DNA of 64,000 bases, taken from Streptomyces althioticus. GTDB lineage: Bacteria; Actinomycetota; Actinomycetes; Streptomycetales; Streptomycetaceae. The stretch lies in NCBI GenBank assembly GCA_014649355.1, contig BMSW01000006.1, positions 124,001 to 188,000 of the forward strand, written 5' to 3'. This document shows positions 36,089-44,596 of this stretch, in pieces (the stretch's first letter is position 1; each line of letters starts with the position of its first letter). The position numbers and the translations under genes were made by a program. The notes beneath the pieces are model-generated. The model was not told the DNA's origin, made no database searches, and was given only the letters and a program-made list of their open reading frames with translations.

Positions 36089-36418
36089 TCACGGAGCGTA
36101 ATCATCGGCGGGTTGTCGTCCCGGGTGCCTTCCGGGCACTCCGGGCGCCCCCGCGCCGAGGGAACCACGCATGGTGCGCAGAGCGAGCAGCAGGACGCCG
36201 ATGTCGTCCAGATACACCGGATCGGGTACGAGATCGGCCGGTAGTACCAGGTAGAGCACCGCGCCCCAGAACACCCAGCGGGGCCCGGTGGGCAGCCCCG
36301 CCCGCCGCAACTCCCGCCGCGTGCGGACCAGACGGACCAGCACGGCCAGAGCGCCCGCCAGCACCAGGGCCGCGAGGACCGCCAGGCCCCACACCGCGGT
36401 CGTTGTGTCCAAGGTCAC
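36089..36418 (-). CDS. DUF1232 (YkvA-like) membrane protein
   Basis: A 109-residue protein with an N-terminal membrane helix (about 8-30), a basic linker and the DUF1232 segment PRWVFWGAVLYLVLPADLVP followed by DPVYLDDIGVLLLALRTM. GTG 36418 is chosen because GGGAGGAGG lies 5 nt upstream. It precedes the graspetide precursor on the same strand by 120 bp, but the possible promoter between suggests a separate unit. Function of the family is unknown. Confidence 0.8.
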   Translation of the reverse strand: MTLDTTTAVWGLAVLAALVLAGALAVLVRLVRTRRELRRAGLPTGPRWVFWGAVLYLVLPADLVPDPVYLDDIGVLLLALRTMRGSLGAGAPGVPGRHPGRQPADDYAP

Positions 36419-36659
36419 TGCCCTCCTCCCGGTGGCCGCATGACGCGGCCTCGCCCCCGACACAGTCCTCGAGGAAACGGATTCCCGTTCCGGGCCCCGG
36501 TATGGCGGCGGGGACCGGCCATGCGCCGGTCACGACCGTTGCCCCGTGAACAACACCCGAAACACGGAATCGTCGCAGGTCATCCCTGCGGCTCAGTCAA
36601 GTGGCAGCCCGCGGTGGGGGAGCCTAGTAATGGTCATCAGTCTTCCCCTGGAGTCGATC

Positions 36660-38189
36660 ATGACCACTTTCTCCTCGTCCTCCTCCAACGAACCGGGCAT
36701 ACCCGTGGATACGGCCGCGGCCCCGCCCGTCGGCACGACGAGCGCCACGACCGGCGCGCACCACCGGCCCGAACCGGCCTGGGCGCGCCAGGGTGTGCCG
36801 GACCACACGGCCCCGGCCGACGCGCGGTACGCGGCCGGCGCGGGCGTGGGCACCGCGCCCCCGCGAGATCCGTCCGGGCCGGACCGCACGGCCCGTCAGG
36901 ACGACACCGGCCACCCACGCGACCCCGTGCCCGGCAACCATCCGCGCGATCCGGTCGACCGGCCGCGCGAACCCGCCGGGGCGGAAGCGCCCCGGGACCC
37001 GGTGGCGACGGTCGATCTGGTGGATCCCGTCGACACCGCGAGGGAGCCGGTGAGGGAGCCGGGAGCGCCGCGCCGCCTCGGTGACACGCCGGAGCCCGTC
37101 GGCCCGCCGGGCGCCGCGCCCGGGGCGACCGGGCGGGGGTACGCCGATCCCGTCACCGATCTGGTGCACGCCGCCGTGTCCGACCGTCCCCTCGAGGAGG
37201 TCGTCGACCTCATCACCGCGCTCGAACGGTCGCCCGAGCACACCCGCGCCGTCGTCGACGCGCTGCGCGCCGCCGGCGTCGACCGCTCCGTCGAGGACGT
37301 CACCCGGCTGGTCGCCCTGCTGACCCGTCCGCCCCGTGACGCCGCCAGCGCGGACGAGACGATCCGCGCGGCCGCCGCCCACCGCTCGGTCGAGGACGTC
37401 ACCCTCCTCGTCGCGCTGCTGCACAACGAGCCCCTCGCTCCGCACTGCCGTGAGGAGGCCCTGCGTGCCGCCGCCACCGGCCGGTCCGTGGACGAACTCG
37501 TCGAACTGATCGACCGTCTGGCAGCCCAGCGTCCCCCCGAGCATCTCCTCCGCGCGGCCGTCGCCGAGGCGGCCCGGCCCGCGCAGGAGGCAGAAGGACA
37601 GGGGGAGGTCGGCCGTGACCCCCGGCCCGAGCCGGAGCGCGCCCAGGCGTCCCGCGGCGGCGCGCTGCGGGCGGGGCGCCGTCGTCCCGCCGCCCGCCGC
37701 ACCCCGCGGCCGGCCCGCCGTCCGCGCCCCGCCGCCGCGCGCACCCGTGCCGCACGGCCCGTGCCCCGGTCGGCGATCTGGACCAGCTGGCTGGCGGCCG
37801 TCGCGCTCGCGGTCTGCGCGGTGACCCACTTCCCGCTGCAACGTGACGGCGTGTCACTCGACGTCCACGCCCTCGCCGTCGGCATGTCCGTGCTGTGCAC
37901 GGTGCTGGCGCTGATCCTCGTCGTGCGCCCCGCGGTGGTCGTGCTCGGGGCGGGCGTCGCCGCGGCGACGGTACTGGCCGTCGCCCACGCCTACGGCGGC
38001 TCGTTCACCGAGGCCACGCTGCCGAGGGCGGTCGACCTGGCGCTCGCCCCGGACTGGCTCGCCACCTCGGCCGCGATCGCGGCGGCACTGCTGGCGCTGG
38101 CGGCCCTGGTGGTCCGCGTGGCCGCCCCGCCCTCGGGCACCCGCTGGTCCCCGTGGCCCCCGGCGGAACCGCACCACGCCACGGAGTGA
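36660..38189 (+). CDS. Repeat-containing, disordered membrane protein
   Basis: A 509-residue protein. Residues 1-160 are Pro/Asp/Arg-rich, with repeated 'REP/RDPV' motifs, and are probably disordered. Residues about 165-315 contain four helical repeats of about 38 residues with the signature RSVEDVTRLVALL or variants (RPLEEVVDLITAL, RSVDELVELIDRL). A very basic linker (about 330-385) leads to four membrane helices. ATG 36660 follows CTGGAG; an upstream in-frame ATG at 36546 lacks a site. I recall similar Streptomyces proteins but no function. Confidence 0.75.
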   Translation: MTTFSSSSSNEPGIPVDTAAAPPVGTTSATTGAHHRPEPAWARQGVPDHTAPADARYAAGAGVGTAPPRDPSGPDRTARQDDTGHPRDPVPGNHPRDPVDRPREPAGAEAPRDPVATVDLVDPVDTAREPVREPGAPRRLGDTPEPVGPPGAAPGATGRGYADPVTDLVHAAVSDRPLEEVVDLITALERSPEHTRAVVDALRAAGVDRSVEDVTRLVALLTRPPRDAASADETIRAAAAHRSVEDVTLLVALLHNEPLAPHCREEALRAAATGRSVDELVELIDRLAAQRPPEHLLRAAVAEAARPAQEAEGQGEVGRDPRPEPERAQASRGGALRAGRRRPAARRTPRPARRPRPAAARTRAARPVPRSAIWTSWLAAVALAVCAVTHFPLQRDGVSLDVHALAVGMSVLCTVLALILVVRPAVVVLGAGVAAATVLAVAHAYGGSFTEATLPRAVDLALAPDWLATSAAIAAALLALAALVVRVAAPPSGTRWSPWPPAEPHHATE

Positions 38190-38738
38190 CCGCCTGACGC
38201 CGGCGCGGGCGGTGGGGAGGCACACCTACGGTGCCCACCCCACCGCCCGCCGCACCCTTGCCACGCACGTGCGTAGGCTCCCTCCCTCGGGGGAGGCTTC
38301 GGATGCTCCTGTCCGTGCCCGGGATACGCTCCTGCCGAAGCGGGACGGCAGCGCCCGAGGGCGTGTCACCGGACGCCAGGCCGAGGCACCGGGCGGCCTG
38401 CCCGTCGGTGCTCCGCTTCCGCTTCGGGCGCCGATGTTGTCTCGTCCCCCGGGGGGGGAGCGGGGCTCCTCCCGAAGCGTGGGGCCGGTCTCCGTTCGGC
38501 GTCAGAGGCACTGCTTGGAGGGGACTCCGCCCCCCGCTCGGAGGAGGAGGTGCCTCCCCTCGGCAGGCTCCGCAGGGGGAGCGCCTGGCCTCGCGGGCTC
38601 CTTCTCAGGCGTGGGGGCCTTTCTCCCGTTCAGCGCCGGAGGAACTGCCTGACGTGACGGGGGGCCGTCTCTGGTTCCGACCACGACGTTGTCTCTCACC
38701 GGGGAAGTCCGAGTCGAAGCGCCTGCCCTTGACCCGCC
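38190..38738. other. 549-bp non-coding stretch with hairpins and simple repeats
   Basis: No convincing gene. It begins with a strong terminator (38205-38250) and then carries many short GC motifs, e.g. CTCCGCTTCCGCTTC-like pieces at 38407 and again at 38750, and gttgtctc at 38435 and 38690. They look like scrambled duplications of intergenic sequence. Confidence 0.6.
38205..38250. terminator. Strong hairpin terminator
   Basis: GCGGGCGGTGGGG...CAC pairs with GTGCCCACCCCACCGCCCGC; about 19 pairs with one bulge and a short loop, 16 nt after the stop of the repeat protein. Confidence 0.8.
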
Positions 38739-39932
38739 TCATCCCTTGTCCGAAGGCTCCGCTTCCGCTTCCGGTTCCGGGGCCGGAGTGGCCTCCTCCG
38801 GGGAGGGGCGCCCGCGGCGGGAGCCGCCCGGCTTCAGGCGTTCCAGGGTGCGCGTCAGGTGCTGGAGCGGGGCCGGGGTCCGGGGGCGGGGCGGCTGTGC
38901 CGCCGGGGGCGGCGGGGCGAGCCCCATCTCGCGGTAGGCGGCCAGCGCCTCGTGGGCGCGCTCGGCGGCCTCCCGGTACAGGTCGCGCGACTTCGTCATC
39001 GCGTCCAGCGCCTCGGCGTACATCGCCACCAGCGCCCGCTCCCGCTCCAGTTCCTCCGCGACGGTGAGCAGGTGCCAGTCCTCACGCAGCGCGGTCAGCG
39101 CCTCCTCGGCCCCCTCCGGGAGCTCCCTCGGCAGCGCGTCGTACCGCAGCACCGCGTCCACGAGGTCCGTGGGCTCCGTGCCGTCGAGGAACACCGCGCG
39201 CACCGCGAAGGCGTCCGGCTCGTACCCCTCGGGGACCGGGCGGCCCGGCAGCACAGCCGCGCCGCCCCGGGGGACCTCCACGTCGAACTCCCGCAGCGCC
39301 CAGTTCGTCACCCGTGCCTGCTGCGGGGTGGCGCGGTGCTCGACGACCCGGTGCCGCAGCCCCGGCGGCAGCCAGTGCGCGAGCGGGACGTACCCCCGCT
39401 CGTCCGGGGTCATCGCCTCGTGGACGACGACGTGGACGTACCAGGGGTCGCGGGCGCAGTCGCGCAGCCGGCGCCGTACGTCCTTGTCGTCCTCCGGGAG
39501 CGGGTTGATCTCGCCGGGGCGCAGTCCCGACGCCGGGTCGTGGTTCCAGGCGGCGTCCGGCTCCTGCGGCCAGAACATCGTGACCGGGGACGGCCAGGAA
39601 GGGTCCCAGGGGCGTTCCGCCTCGGCGACCAGGAGCCAGTCGCGGTCCGGCCCCTTCGCCTTGGCGGGGGAGAGGGCCAGGCGGGCGCGGACCGTGACGC
39701 CGTCCCCGACCCGCGTCCGGGACTCGAACACCAGGTCGGGCTTGGTGTCGTCCGCCGGAAGCTCCAGGAAGTCGTCGATGGTCCCGGCGTCCTTGAGGGC
39801 GGAGAGGCTGCGCCGGAGCGTCTCGTCGGCCCGCTCCCCGACGTGGCGGCCGCGGGTCGTCCGGACGGTGGGAGGGACGGTGGGGCGGGCTGTGGCAGAG
39901 ATCGGCATGGGTCCAGTCGTCAGCGGGGGCAC
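38739..39932 (-). CDS. Conserved hypothetical protein (397 aa) with Pro-rich tail
   Basis: A 397-residue soluble protein I cannot name. Residues 30-250 form a globular region with TVRARLALSPAKAKGPDRDW and the acidic YVHVVVHEAMTPDERG. Residues 265-325 look like a coiled coil (EELERERALVAMYAEALDAM, DLYREAAERAHEALAAYREM). The tail is Pro-rich and acidic. GTG 39932 has GAAGG 6 nt upstream; ATG 39908 is the alternative. It is divergent from the Roadblock cassette. Function unknown. Confidence 0.65.
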   Translation of the reverse strand: MPPLTTGPMPISATARPTVPPTVRTTRGRHVGERADETLRRSLSALKDAGTIDDFLELPADDTKPDLVFESRTRVGDGVTVRARLALSPAKAKGPDRDWLLVAEAERPWDPSWPSPVTMFWPQEPDAAWNHDPASGLRPGEINPLPEDDKDVRRRLRDCARDPWYVHVVVHEAMTPDERGYVPLAHWLPPGLRHRVVEHRATPQQARVTNWALREFDVEVPRGGAAVLPGRPVPEGYEPDAFAVRAVFLDGTEPTDLVDAVLRYDALPRELPEGAEEALTALREDWHLLTVAEELERERALVAMYAEALDAMTKSRDLYREAAERAHEALAAYREMGLAPPPPAAQPPRPRTPAPLQHLTRTLERLKPGGSRRGRPSPEEATPAPEPEAEAEPSDKG

Positions 39933-40267
39933 GTGCTGCCTTCAGTATCGTCGCCCGTGCCGCAGGACGGGACGCCGGGTTCCGCCGTACGGCGGCCCGG
40001 ACCCCGGACGGCCCGCCCGGACGGCCGACACCCCCGGACTACGGGAACCGTCACTCGCACGCACGTTCCCCCGCGCCTTCCGGAACCGCCCGTACGGGCG
40101 TCGCGTCCCGCCGCGTAACGGGGGTGAAAACCGCGGACCTTACCAGCGTCCCGACCCCCATGTCGCATATTCCACGGGAAAACGCCAAAGCCCTCACCAC
40201 GGTCGAGCACACACCGTAGCGTCGACGTCACGTTCGCGGTACAGCCGTGCGAGGAGGGGGATCCGGC
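39933..40267. other. 335-bp divergent promoter region
   Basis: No gene. A patch of lower GC (40160-40190, ATATTCCACGGGAAAACGCC) lies upstream of the Roadblock cassette. TAGCGT at about 40217 could be its -10 box, 50 bp before GTG 40268, but no good -35 is seen. Confidence 0.45.
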
Positions 40268-40660
40268 GTGCCCGGAATCGACGAGAGTCTGTTGGAAGCC
40301 ATGCGACTGCCCGGGGCGCGTGGCGCCCTGGTGGTCGACTGGATCAGCGGGCTCGCCCTGGGCGCGGTGGGGGAGGCGCCGGGCGGCGACGTGGAGGCGA
40401 CCGCCGCCGAGACCGCCGAACTGGCCCGGCTGGCGATGGAGAGCGGCGCCCTCGCCCCCGCCCAGGCGGGACAGGGCAAGGAGCCGCCCGTCGAGGACCT
40501 GATCCTCACCACCGCGGACGCCTTCCACCTGCTGCGGTTCGTCGTCACCACCTTCGACAGCACGGTCTTCCTGTTCCTGTCCCTGGACCGCGCCGACGGC
40601 AACCTCGCCCTGGCCCGCATCCGGCTGGCCGAGATGGCGGACCGGATGGTGCTCGGATGA
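40268..40660 (+). CDS. Roadblock/LC7-like protein 1
   Basis: A 130-residue protein with the Roadblock/LC7 layout: an N-terminal helix, a hydrophobic strand pair (GALVVDWISGLALGAVG), a long helix, then the strands DLILTTADAFHLLRFV and VFLFLSLDRADGNLALARIRL. In bacteria such proteins regulate small GTPases (MglB, CvnB). GAGGAGGGG lies 8 nt before GTG 40268. Its stop overlaps the next start. It is similar in layout to the fourth gene of the cassette (42084). Confidence 0.8.
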   Translation: MPGIDESLLEAMRLPGARGALVVDWISGLALGAVGEAPGGDVEATAAETAELARLAMESGALAPAQAGQGKEPPVEDLILTTADAFHLLRFVVTTFDSTVFLFLSLDRADGNLALARIRLAEMADRMVLG

Positions 40661-41439
40661 CCGCTGCCGCCGCCCGCGCGGACGGATCCGCCCCCGAGTT
40701 GCTGGACACGCTCGCCGCCGACCGGGCCACCGGGGCGCTCACCACGCGCTCCGGCGTCTTCTACCTCGCCGCCGGACACGTGGTCCACGTCGAGTCCGCC
40801 CACAGTCCCGCCTTCGGCGACCTGCTCACCCGCAGCGGCGCCCTCGCCCCGGCGGGCTGGTGGGAGGCCGTCGAGCGGGCCGGGGCACGGCAGCGGGTCG
40901 GCCGCCAGCTCGTCGACAGCGGACGCCTCACCGCCGGCGCCCTGGAACTGGCCCATCTGGGCGCGCTCTTCGACGCCGCGTACTTCGCGCTCGCCCACGA
41001 CGGCACCGACCTGCGCTTCCGCCCCGGCGTCGCGCACTGGCTCGGCGCGGTCCGCCCCGTCACCGTCGCGACCGTGCTGCGCGAGTCGTACCGCCGCCGC
41101 GCCCTGCTCGACAGCATCTGGCCCGACGCGGCCGTCGACACCGCGCCGCTCGCCCGGACCCCCGACGCCGACCCGGCCGTGCTGCCGCCCCGCAGGGGCC
41201 GCGCCCTCGCCCTGGTCGACGGCGGACGCACCGCAGCGCAGATCGCCTCCGTCCTCGCCCACCGCACCTTCCACACCCTCGTCGAACTGCGCCGGCTGGC
41301 CGCCGACGGACTGGTCGTCCCCGCACCCCCCGTGCCCGCCCCGCCCGTCCACCCCGTCCCCGGCGCCGGCCGCGCCGACTGGGACGAGCCCGACGCAGCG
41401 CTGCTGCGACGGCTCCTGGACGCCTTGGAGGCACTGTGA
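40657..41439 (+). CDS. DUF4388/PATAN-like protein
   Basis: A 260-residue protein with a DUF4388-like N-terminal domain (about 12-105; ATGALTTRSGVFYLAAGHVVHVESAHSP, then GDLLTRSGAL and RQLVDSGRLT) and a winged-helix-like C-terminal part (about 180-225; DGGRTAAQIASVLAHRTFHT). In other bacteria DUF4388 occurs with gliding and GTPase signalling. It overlaps the preceding gene (ATGA), so they are co-translated. It probably binds one of the neighbouring LC7 proteins (inference). Confidence 0.75.
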   Translation: MTAAAARADGSAPELLDTLAADRATGALTTRSGVFYLAAGHVVHVESAHSPAFGDLLTRSGALAPAGWWEAVERAGARQRVGRQLVDSGRLTAGALELAHLGALFDAAYFALAHDGTDLRFRPGVAHWLGAVRPVTVATVLRESYRRRALLDSIWPDAAVDTAPLARTPDADPAVLPPRRGRALALVDGGRTAAQIASVLAHRTFHTLVELRRLAADGLVVPAPPVPAPPVHPVPGAGRADWDEPDAALLRRLLDALEAL

Positions 41440-41477
41440 TCCGCACGCGCCGGCAGCGTGCCGAAAGGAGACTGCTC

Positions 41478-41990
41478 ATGGCCGTCGAGACCGACGTGCT
41501 GGACGAACTGCGTCGGCTCCGCACCCGCGTCCCGCGGCTGGCGGGCTCCCTCGCGGCCACCGTCGACGGACTCGTCCTCGCCCACGACGTGCCCGGCACC
41601 GAACCCGAGGGGCTCGCCGCGCTCACCGCCGCCGCGCTGGGCGTCGCCCACCGGATGACGGACGCGGCCGGACGCGGCGACTTCCGCGAACTCATGGTGC
41701 GCGGCGCCCACGGCTACATCGCCACCTACGCCGCCGGGACCACCGCCGTGCTCACCCTCCTCGCCGACGACCGGGTCAACGTCGGCCGGCTCCACCTGGA
41801 GGGCCGCCGCAGCGGCGCCCGGATCGCGGAACTGGTCGACGCCCGCATCGGACCCGGCGGCGGACGCCACGCCGACCGGCCCGCCCCCGGCGACGGCGCC
41901 CCTGACCCGGCCGACCGGTCCCGGCCCATCGGCACCCTCCCCGTACGGACCCCGCAGCGTCCCGCCCACCGGCCGCGGACCGGCGGCTGA
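41478..41990 (+). CDS. Roadblock/LC7-like protein 2
   Basis: A 170-residue protein with a Roadblock-type core (about 10-135; RLAGSLAATVDGLVLAHDVP, HGYIATYAAGTTAVLTLLAD, VNVGRLHLEGRRS) and a Pro/Arg-rich disordered tail of about 35 residues. I chose ATG 41478 because AAAGGAG lies 7 nt upstream; GTG 41436 overlaps the preceding stop and is the alternative. Third gene of the cassette. Confidence 0.75.
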   Translation: MAVETDVLDELRRLRTRVPRLAGSLAATVDGLVLAHDVPGTEPEGLAALTAAALGVAHRMTDAAGRGDFRELMVRGAHGYIATYAAGTTAVLTLLADDRVNVGRLHLEGRRSGARIAELVDARIGPGGGRHADRPAPGDGAPDPADRSRPIGTLPVRTPQRPAHRPRTGG

Positions 41991-42083
41991 CCCGCACCCA
42001 CCGAACCCACCACCCGGCCGGACGCCCGCACACCGCCGGCGCCGGCCCGTACCACCCTTCACGATCCGGAAAGGACACCACCC

Positions 42084-42458
42084 ATGGCGAACACCGAGAC
42101 CTCGCTCAAGGAATGCCTCAGCTCCATCGACGGCGCCACGGCCGCCGCCCTCGTCGACTACACCAGCGGCATGGCCCTCGGCACCCTCGGCGGCGGCAAG
42201 GACCTCAACCTGGAGGTCGCCGCCGCTGGCAACACCGACGTCGTGCGGTCCAAGCTCCGCACCATGGAACTGCTGGGACTGAAGGAGGAGATCGAGGACA
42301 TCCTGATCACCCTCAACAGCCAGTACCACCTCATCCGCCTGCTCAAGGGACGCGGCGGCAACGGCCTGTTCCTCTACCTGGTGCTGGACGCGGGCCGGGC
42401 CAACCTGGCCATGGCGCGCCATCAGATGCGCCGCATCGAGAACGAGCTGGAGGTCTGA
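42084..42458 (+). CDS. Roadblock/LC7-like protein 3
   Basis: A 124-residue protein with a complete Roadblock-type fold: LKECLSSIDGATAAALVDYTSGMALGTLGG, an LNLEVAAAGN helix, EEIEDILITLNSQYHLIRLL and LFLYLVLDAGRANLAMARHQM. It is the best-conserved of the cassette's three LC7-like proteins, and ATG 42084 follows AAAGGA. A terminator follows, so the cassette ends here and does not continue into the kinase gene. Confidence 0.82.
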   Translation: MANTETSLKECLSSIDGATAAALVDYTSGMALGTLGGGKDLNLEVAAAGNTDVVRSKLRTMELLGLKEEIEDILITLNSQYHLIRLLKGRGGNGLFLYLVLDAGRANLAMARHQMRRIENELEV

Positions 42459-42472
42459 CACCGCGCACGTCA

Positions 42473-42509
42473 GCGGCCCCGCGCCCCGCCCGCCGGAGCG
42501 CGGGGCCGC
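42473..42509 (+). terminator. Hairpin terminator after the Roadblock cassette
   Basis: GCGGCCCCGCGC pairs perfectly with GCGCGGGGCCGC (12 bp), 13-nt loop, 15 nt after the last Roadblock stop. Confidence 0.75.
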
Positions 42510-42650
42510 GGGCGTTCCCGACGGGCGGTCCCCGCCGGATGCGCGGCCCGCCCGATGCCGTACCGTCACGTTTACTGGACCGTTACCGACGCCCGCCCCG
42601 GGAGGACGCCGGGCGGGCGGTGCCGGAGTGTGGGGACAGGAGGCACACGG

Positions 42651-44396
42651 GTGACTGACGCCGGGCGGGACACGGCTCCGGAGCGGGACGAGGACGCGCG
42701 GGTACGTCTGCCGCAGCTCAGGCTGGACGAACTGCTGGAGGAGCTGCAGGCGCGCATCGACGCGGCCCGCGGCACCCGCGACCGGGTGCGCAGCCTCCTC
42801 GAGGCGGTCCTCTCCGTAGGCCGCGAACTCGACCTGGAGCAGGCGCTGCACTCCATCGTGGAGGCCGCCGCCGCGCTGGTGGACGCGCGGTACGCCGCCC
42901 TCGGCGTGATCGGCCCGGACGGCAGGCGGCTGTCCGCCTTCCACACCGTCGGCGTCAGCGACGAGGAGATCGCCCGCATCGGCCACTACCCGGAGGGCCA
43001 CGGCATCCTCGGCGAGCTGATCCGCCACCCGCAGCCGCTGCGGGTGCCCAAGCTGTCCGAGCACCCGGCCTCCTACGGCTTCCCGCCGCACCACCCGCCG
43101 ATGAACACGTTCCTCGGCGTCCCGATCCGCGTGCGCGACCAGGTCTTCGGCAACCTCTACCTGACCGAGAAGCGCGGCGGGGCACAGTTCGACGAGGAGG
43201 ACGAGTCGGTCCTGTCGACCCTCGCGGTCGCCGCCGGCGTCGCCATCGACAACGCCCGGCTCTACGAGGAGTCCCGGCTGCGGGAGCGCTGGCTCCAGGT
43301 CAACGCCGAGATCACCCACGGGCTGATGTCCGGCAGCGAGCGGGGCGAGGCGCTGCTCCTCGTCGCCGAGCGGGCCCGGGAGATCACCGGAGCCGCCCTC
43401 GCCGTCGTCGCGGTGCCCATGGAGGGCACCGACTCACTGACCGTGGAACTGGCCCGCGGCCAGGACGCCGGGACGCACCGCGGGCTGGTCGTGCCGGTCG
43501 AGGGAAGCCTCCTCGGCCGGGCGTTCACGTCCGCCGCGCCCGTCACCTCGCCGGACATCGCCCACGACGAACGGGTGTTCCAAGGACCTCAGACGTTGAC
43601 CGGCCTGGGTCCCGCCGTGGCCGTGCCGATCGGCGGAGAGGACGGCGTGCGCGGCATCCTGCTGCTGGTCCGCGCGGCCGGCGGCCATGCCTTCACGGAC
43701 AAGGAGATCGAACCGCTGCGGGGCTTCGCCGCCCAGGCCGCCGTGGCGATGGAGCTGGCCGAGCGCCGCCAGGACGCCGAACAGATCGCCGTCCTGGAGG
43801 ACCGCGACCGCATCGCCCGTGACCTGCACGACCTGGCCATCCAGCGGCTGTTCGCCACCGGCATGACCCTGCAGAGCGCCGGCCGGTTCATCGACCACAA
43901 GGGAGCCTCCGAGCGCGTGCTGCGGGCCGTCGACGACCTCGACGAGACCATCAAGATCATCCGCTCGACCATCTTCGGTCTGCGCTCCCGCGCCGCGGAC
44001 GGCCCCGGGACCGGCCTGCGCGCCCGCGTCGTCCGGCTCGTCGGGGAGTCCGCCCCGCTGCTGGGCTTCGCGCCCAGCGTGCGGATGGAGGGCCTGATCG
44101 ACACCCATGTGTCCAAGGAGGCCGCCGACCACCTGGTGGCCGTGCTCTCCGAGGCGCTCACCAACGTCGCCCGGCACGCCCGCGCGAGCCGCGCCCAGGT
44201 GGCCGTGGAGACCGACGGGCGCGAGGTGCGGCTGACCGTCACGGACGACGGTGTGGGCCTGCCCGAGGGCGGTCGCCGCAGCGGTCTGCGCAACATGGCC
44301 GAGCGCGCCGAACAGCTCGGCGGTTCCTTCGAGGCCACGGACACCCCGGGCGGCGGCACCACCCTGGTGTGGCGGGTGCCGGTGGGCGAGCGGTAG
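42651..44396 (+). CDS. DevS/DosT-like GAF-GAF sensor histidine kinase
   Basis: A 581-residue soluble kinase. The first GAF domain (about 55-205) has PEGHGILGELIRHPQPLRVP and FLGVPIRVRDQVFGNLYLTEK; the second (about 225-370) follows. HisKA_3 has the phospho-acceptor His in DRIARDLHDLAIQRLFATG; the ATPase domain ends with GVGLPEGGRRSGLRNMAERA. Mycobacterial DevS/DosT bind haem in the first GAF; whether this one does cannot be told. GTG 42651 follows AGGAGG at 8 nt. No NarL-type regulator is adjacent. Confidence 0.88.
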   Translation: MTDAGRDTAPERDEDARVRLPQLRLDELLEELQARIDAARGTRDRVRSLLEAVLSVGRELDLEQALHSIVEAAAALVDARYAALGVIGPDGRRLSAFHTVGVSDEEIARIGHYPEGHGILGELIRHPQPLRVPKLSEHPASYGFPPHHPPMNTFLGVPIRVRDQVFGNLYLTEKRGGAQFDEEDESVLSTLAVAAGVAIDNARLYEESRLRERWLQVNAEITHGLMSGSERGEALLLVAERAREITGAALAVVAVPMEGTDSLTVELARGQDAGTHRGLVVPVEGSLLGRAFTSAAPVTSPDIAHDERVFQGPQTLTGLGPAVAVPIGGEDGVRGILLLVRAAGGHAFTDKEIEPLRGFAAQAAVAMELAERRQDAEQIAVLEDRDRIARDLHDLAIQRLFATGMTLQSAGRFIDHKGASERVLRAVDDLDETIKIIRSTIFGLRSRAADGPGTGLRARVVRLVGESAPLLGFAPSVRMEGLIDTHVSKEAADHLVAVLSEALTNVARHARASRAQVAVETDGREVRLTVTDDGVGLPEGGRRSGLRNMAERAEQLGGSFEATDTPGGGTTLVWRVPVGER

Positions 44397-44596
44397 CCCC
44401 GCGTCCCGGCGGTGTGTGGTCCGCTCCGGCCGGGGGTACTCGGAGCGCCGTTCCGGTCGCGGCGGGACCGTCCGGCCCCGCGGCCGGGAGGACTCGCCGC
44501 CGGTGACGGCGCCGGGCCGGTTCCCGCCGGCCCCGGCGCTTTCGCACGGGCCGCACGGCCGCGTGCGCGGCGGTCGTCGGCGGGAGGAGCGGCGAA

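Noticed and set aside
38190..38738. Possible genes in the gap after the repeat protein
   Set aside because: All open frames are low-complexity, overlap the terminator, and lack a ribosome binding site or domain.
40268..44396. Roadblock cassette plus GAF kinase as a conservon (cvnABCD)
   Set aside because: No DUF742 or GTPase gene is present, the kinase is DevS-like rather than CvnA-like, and a terminator separates it from the LC7 genes.
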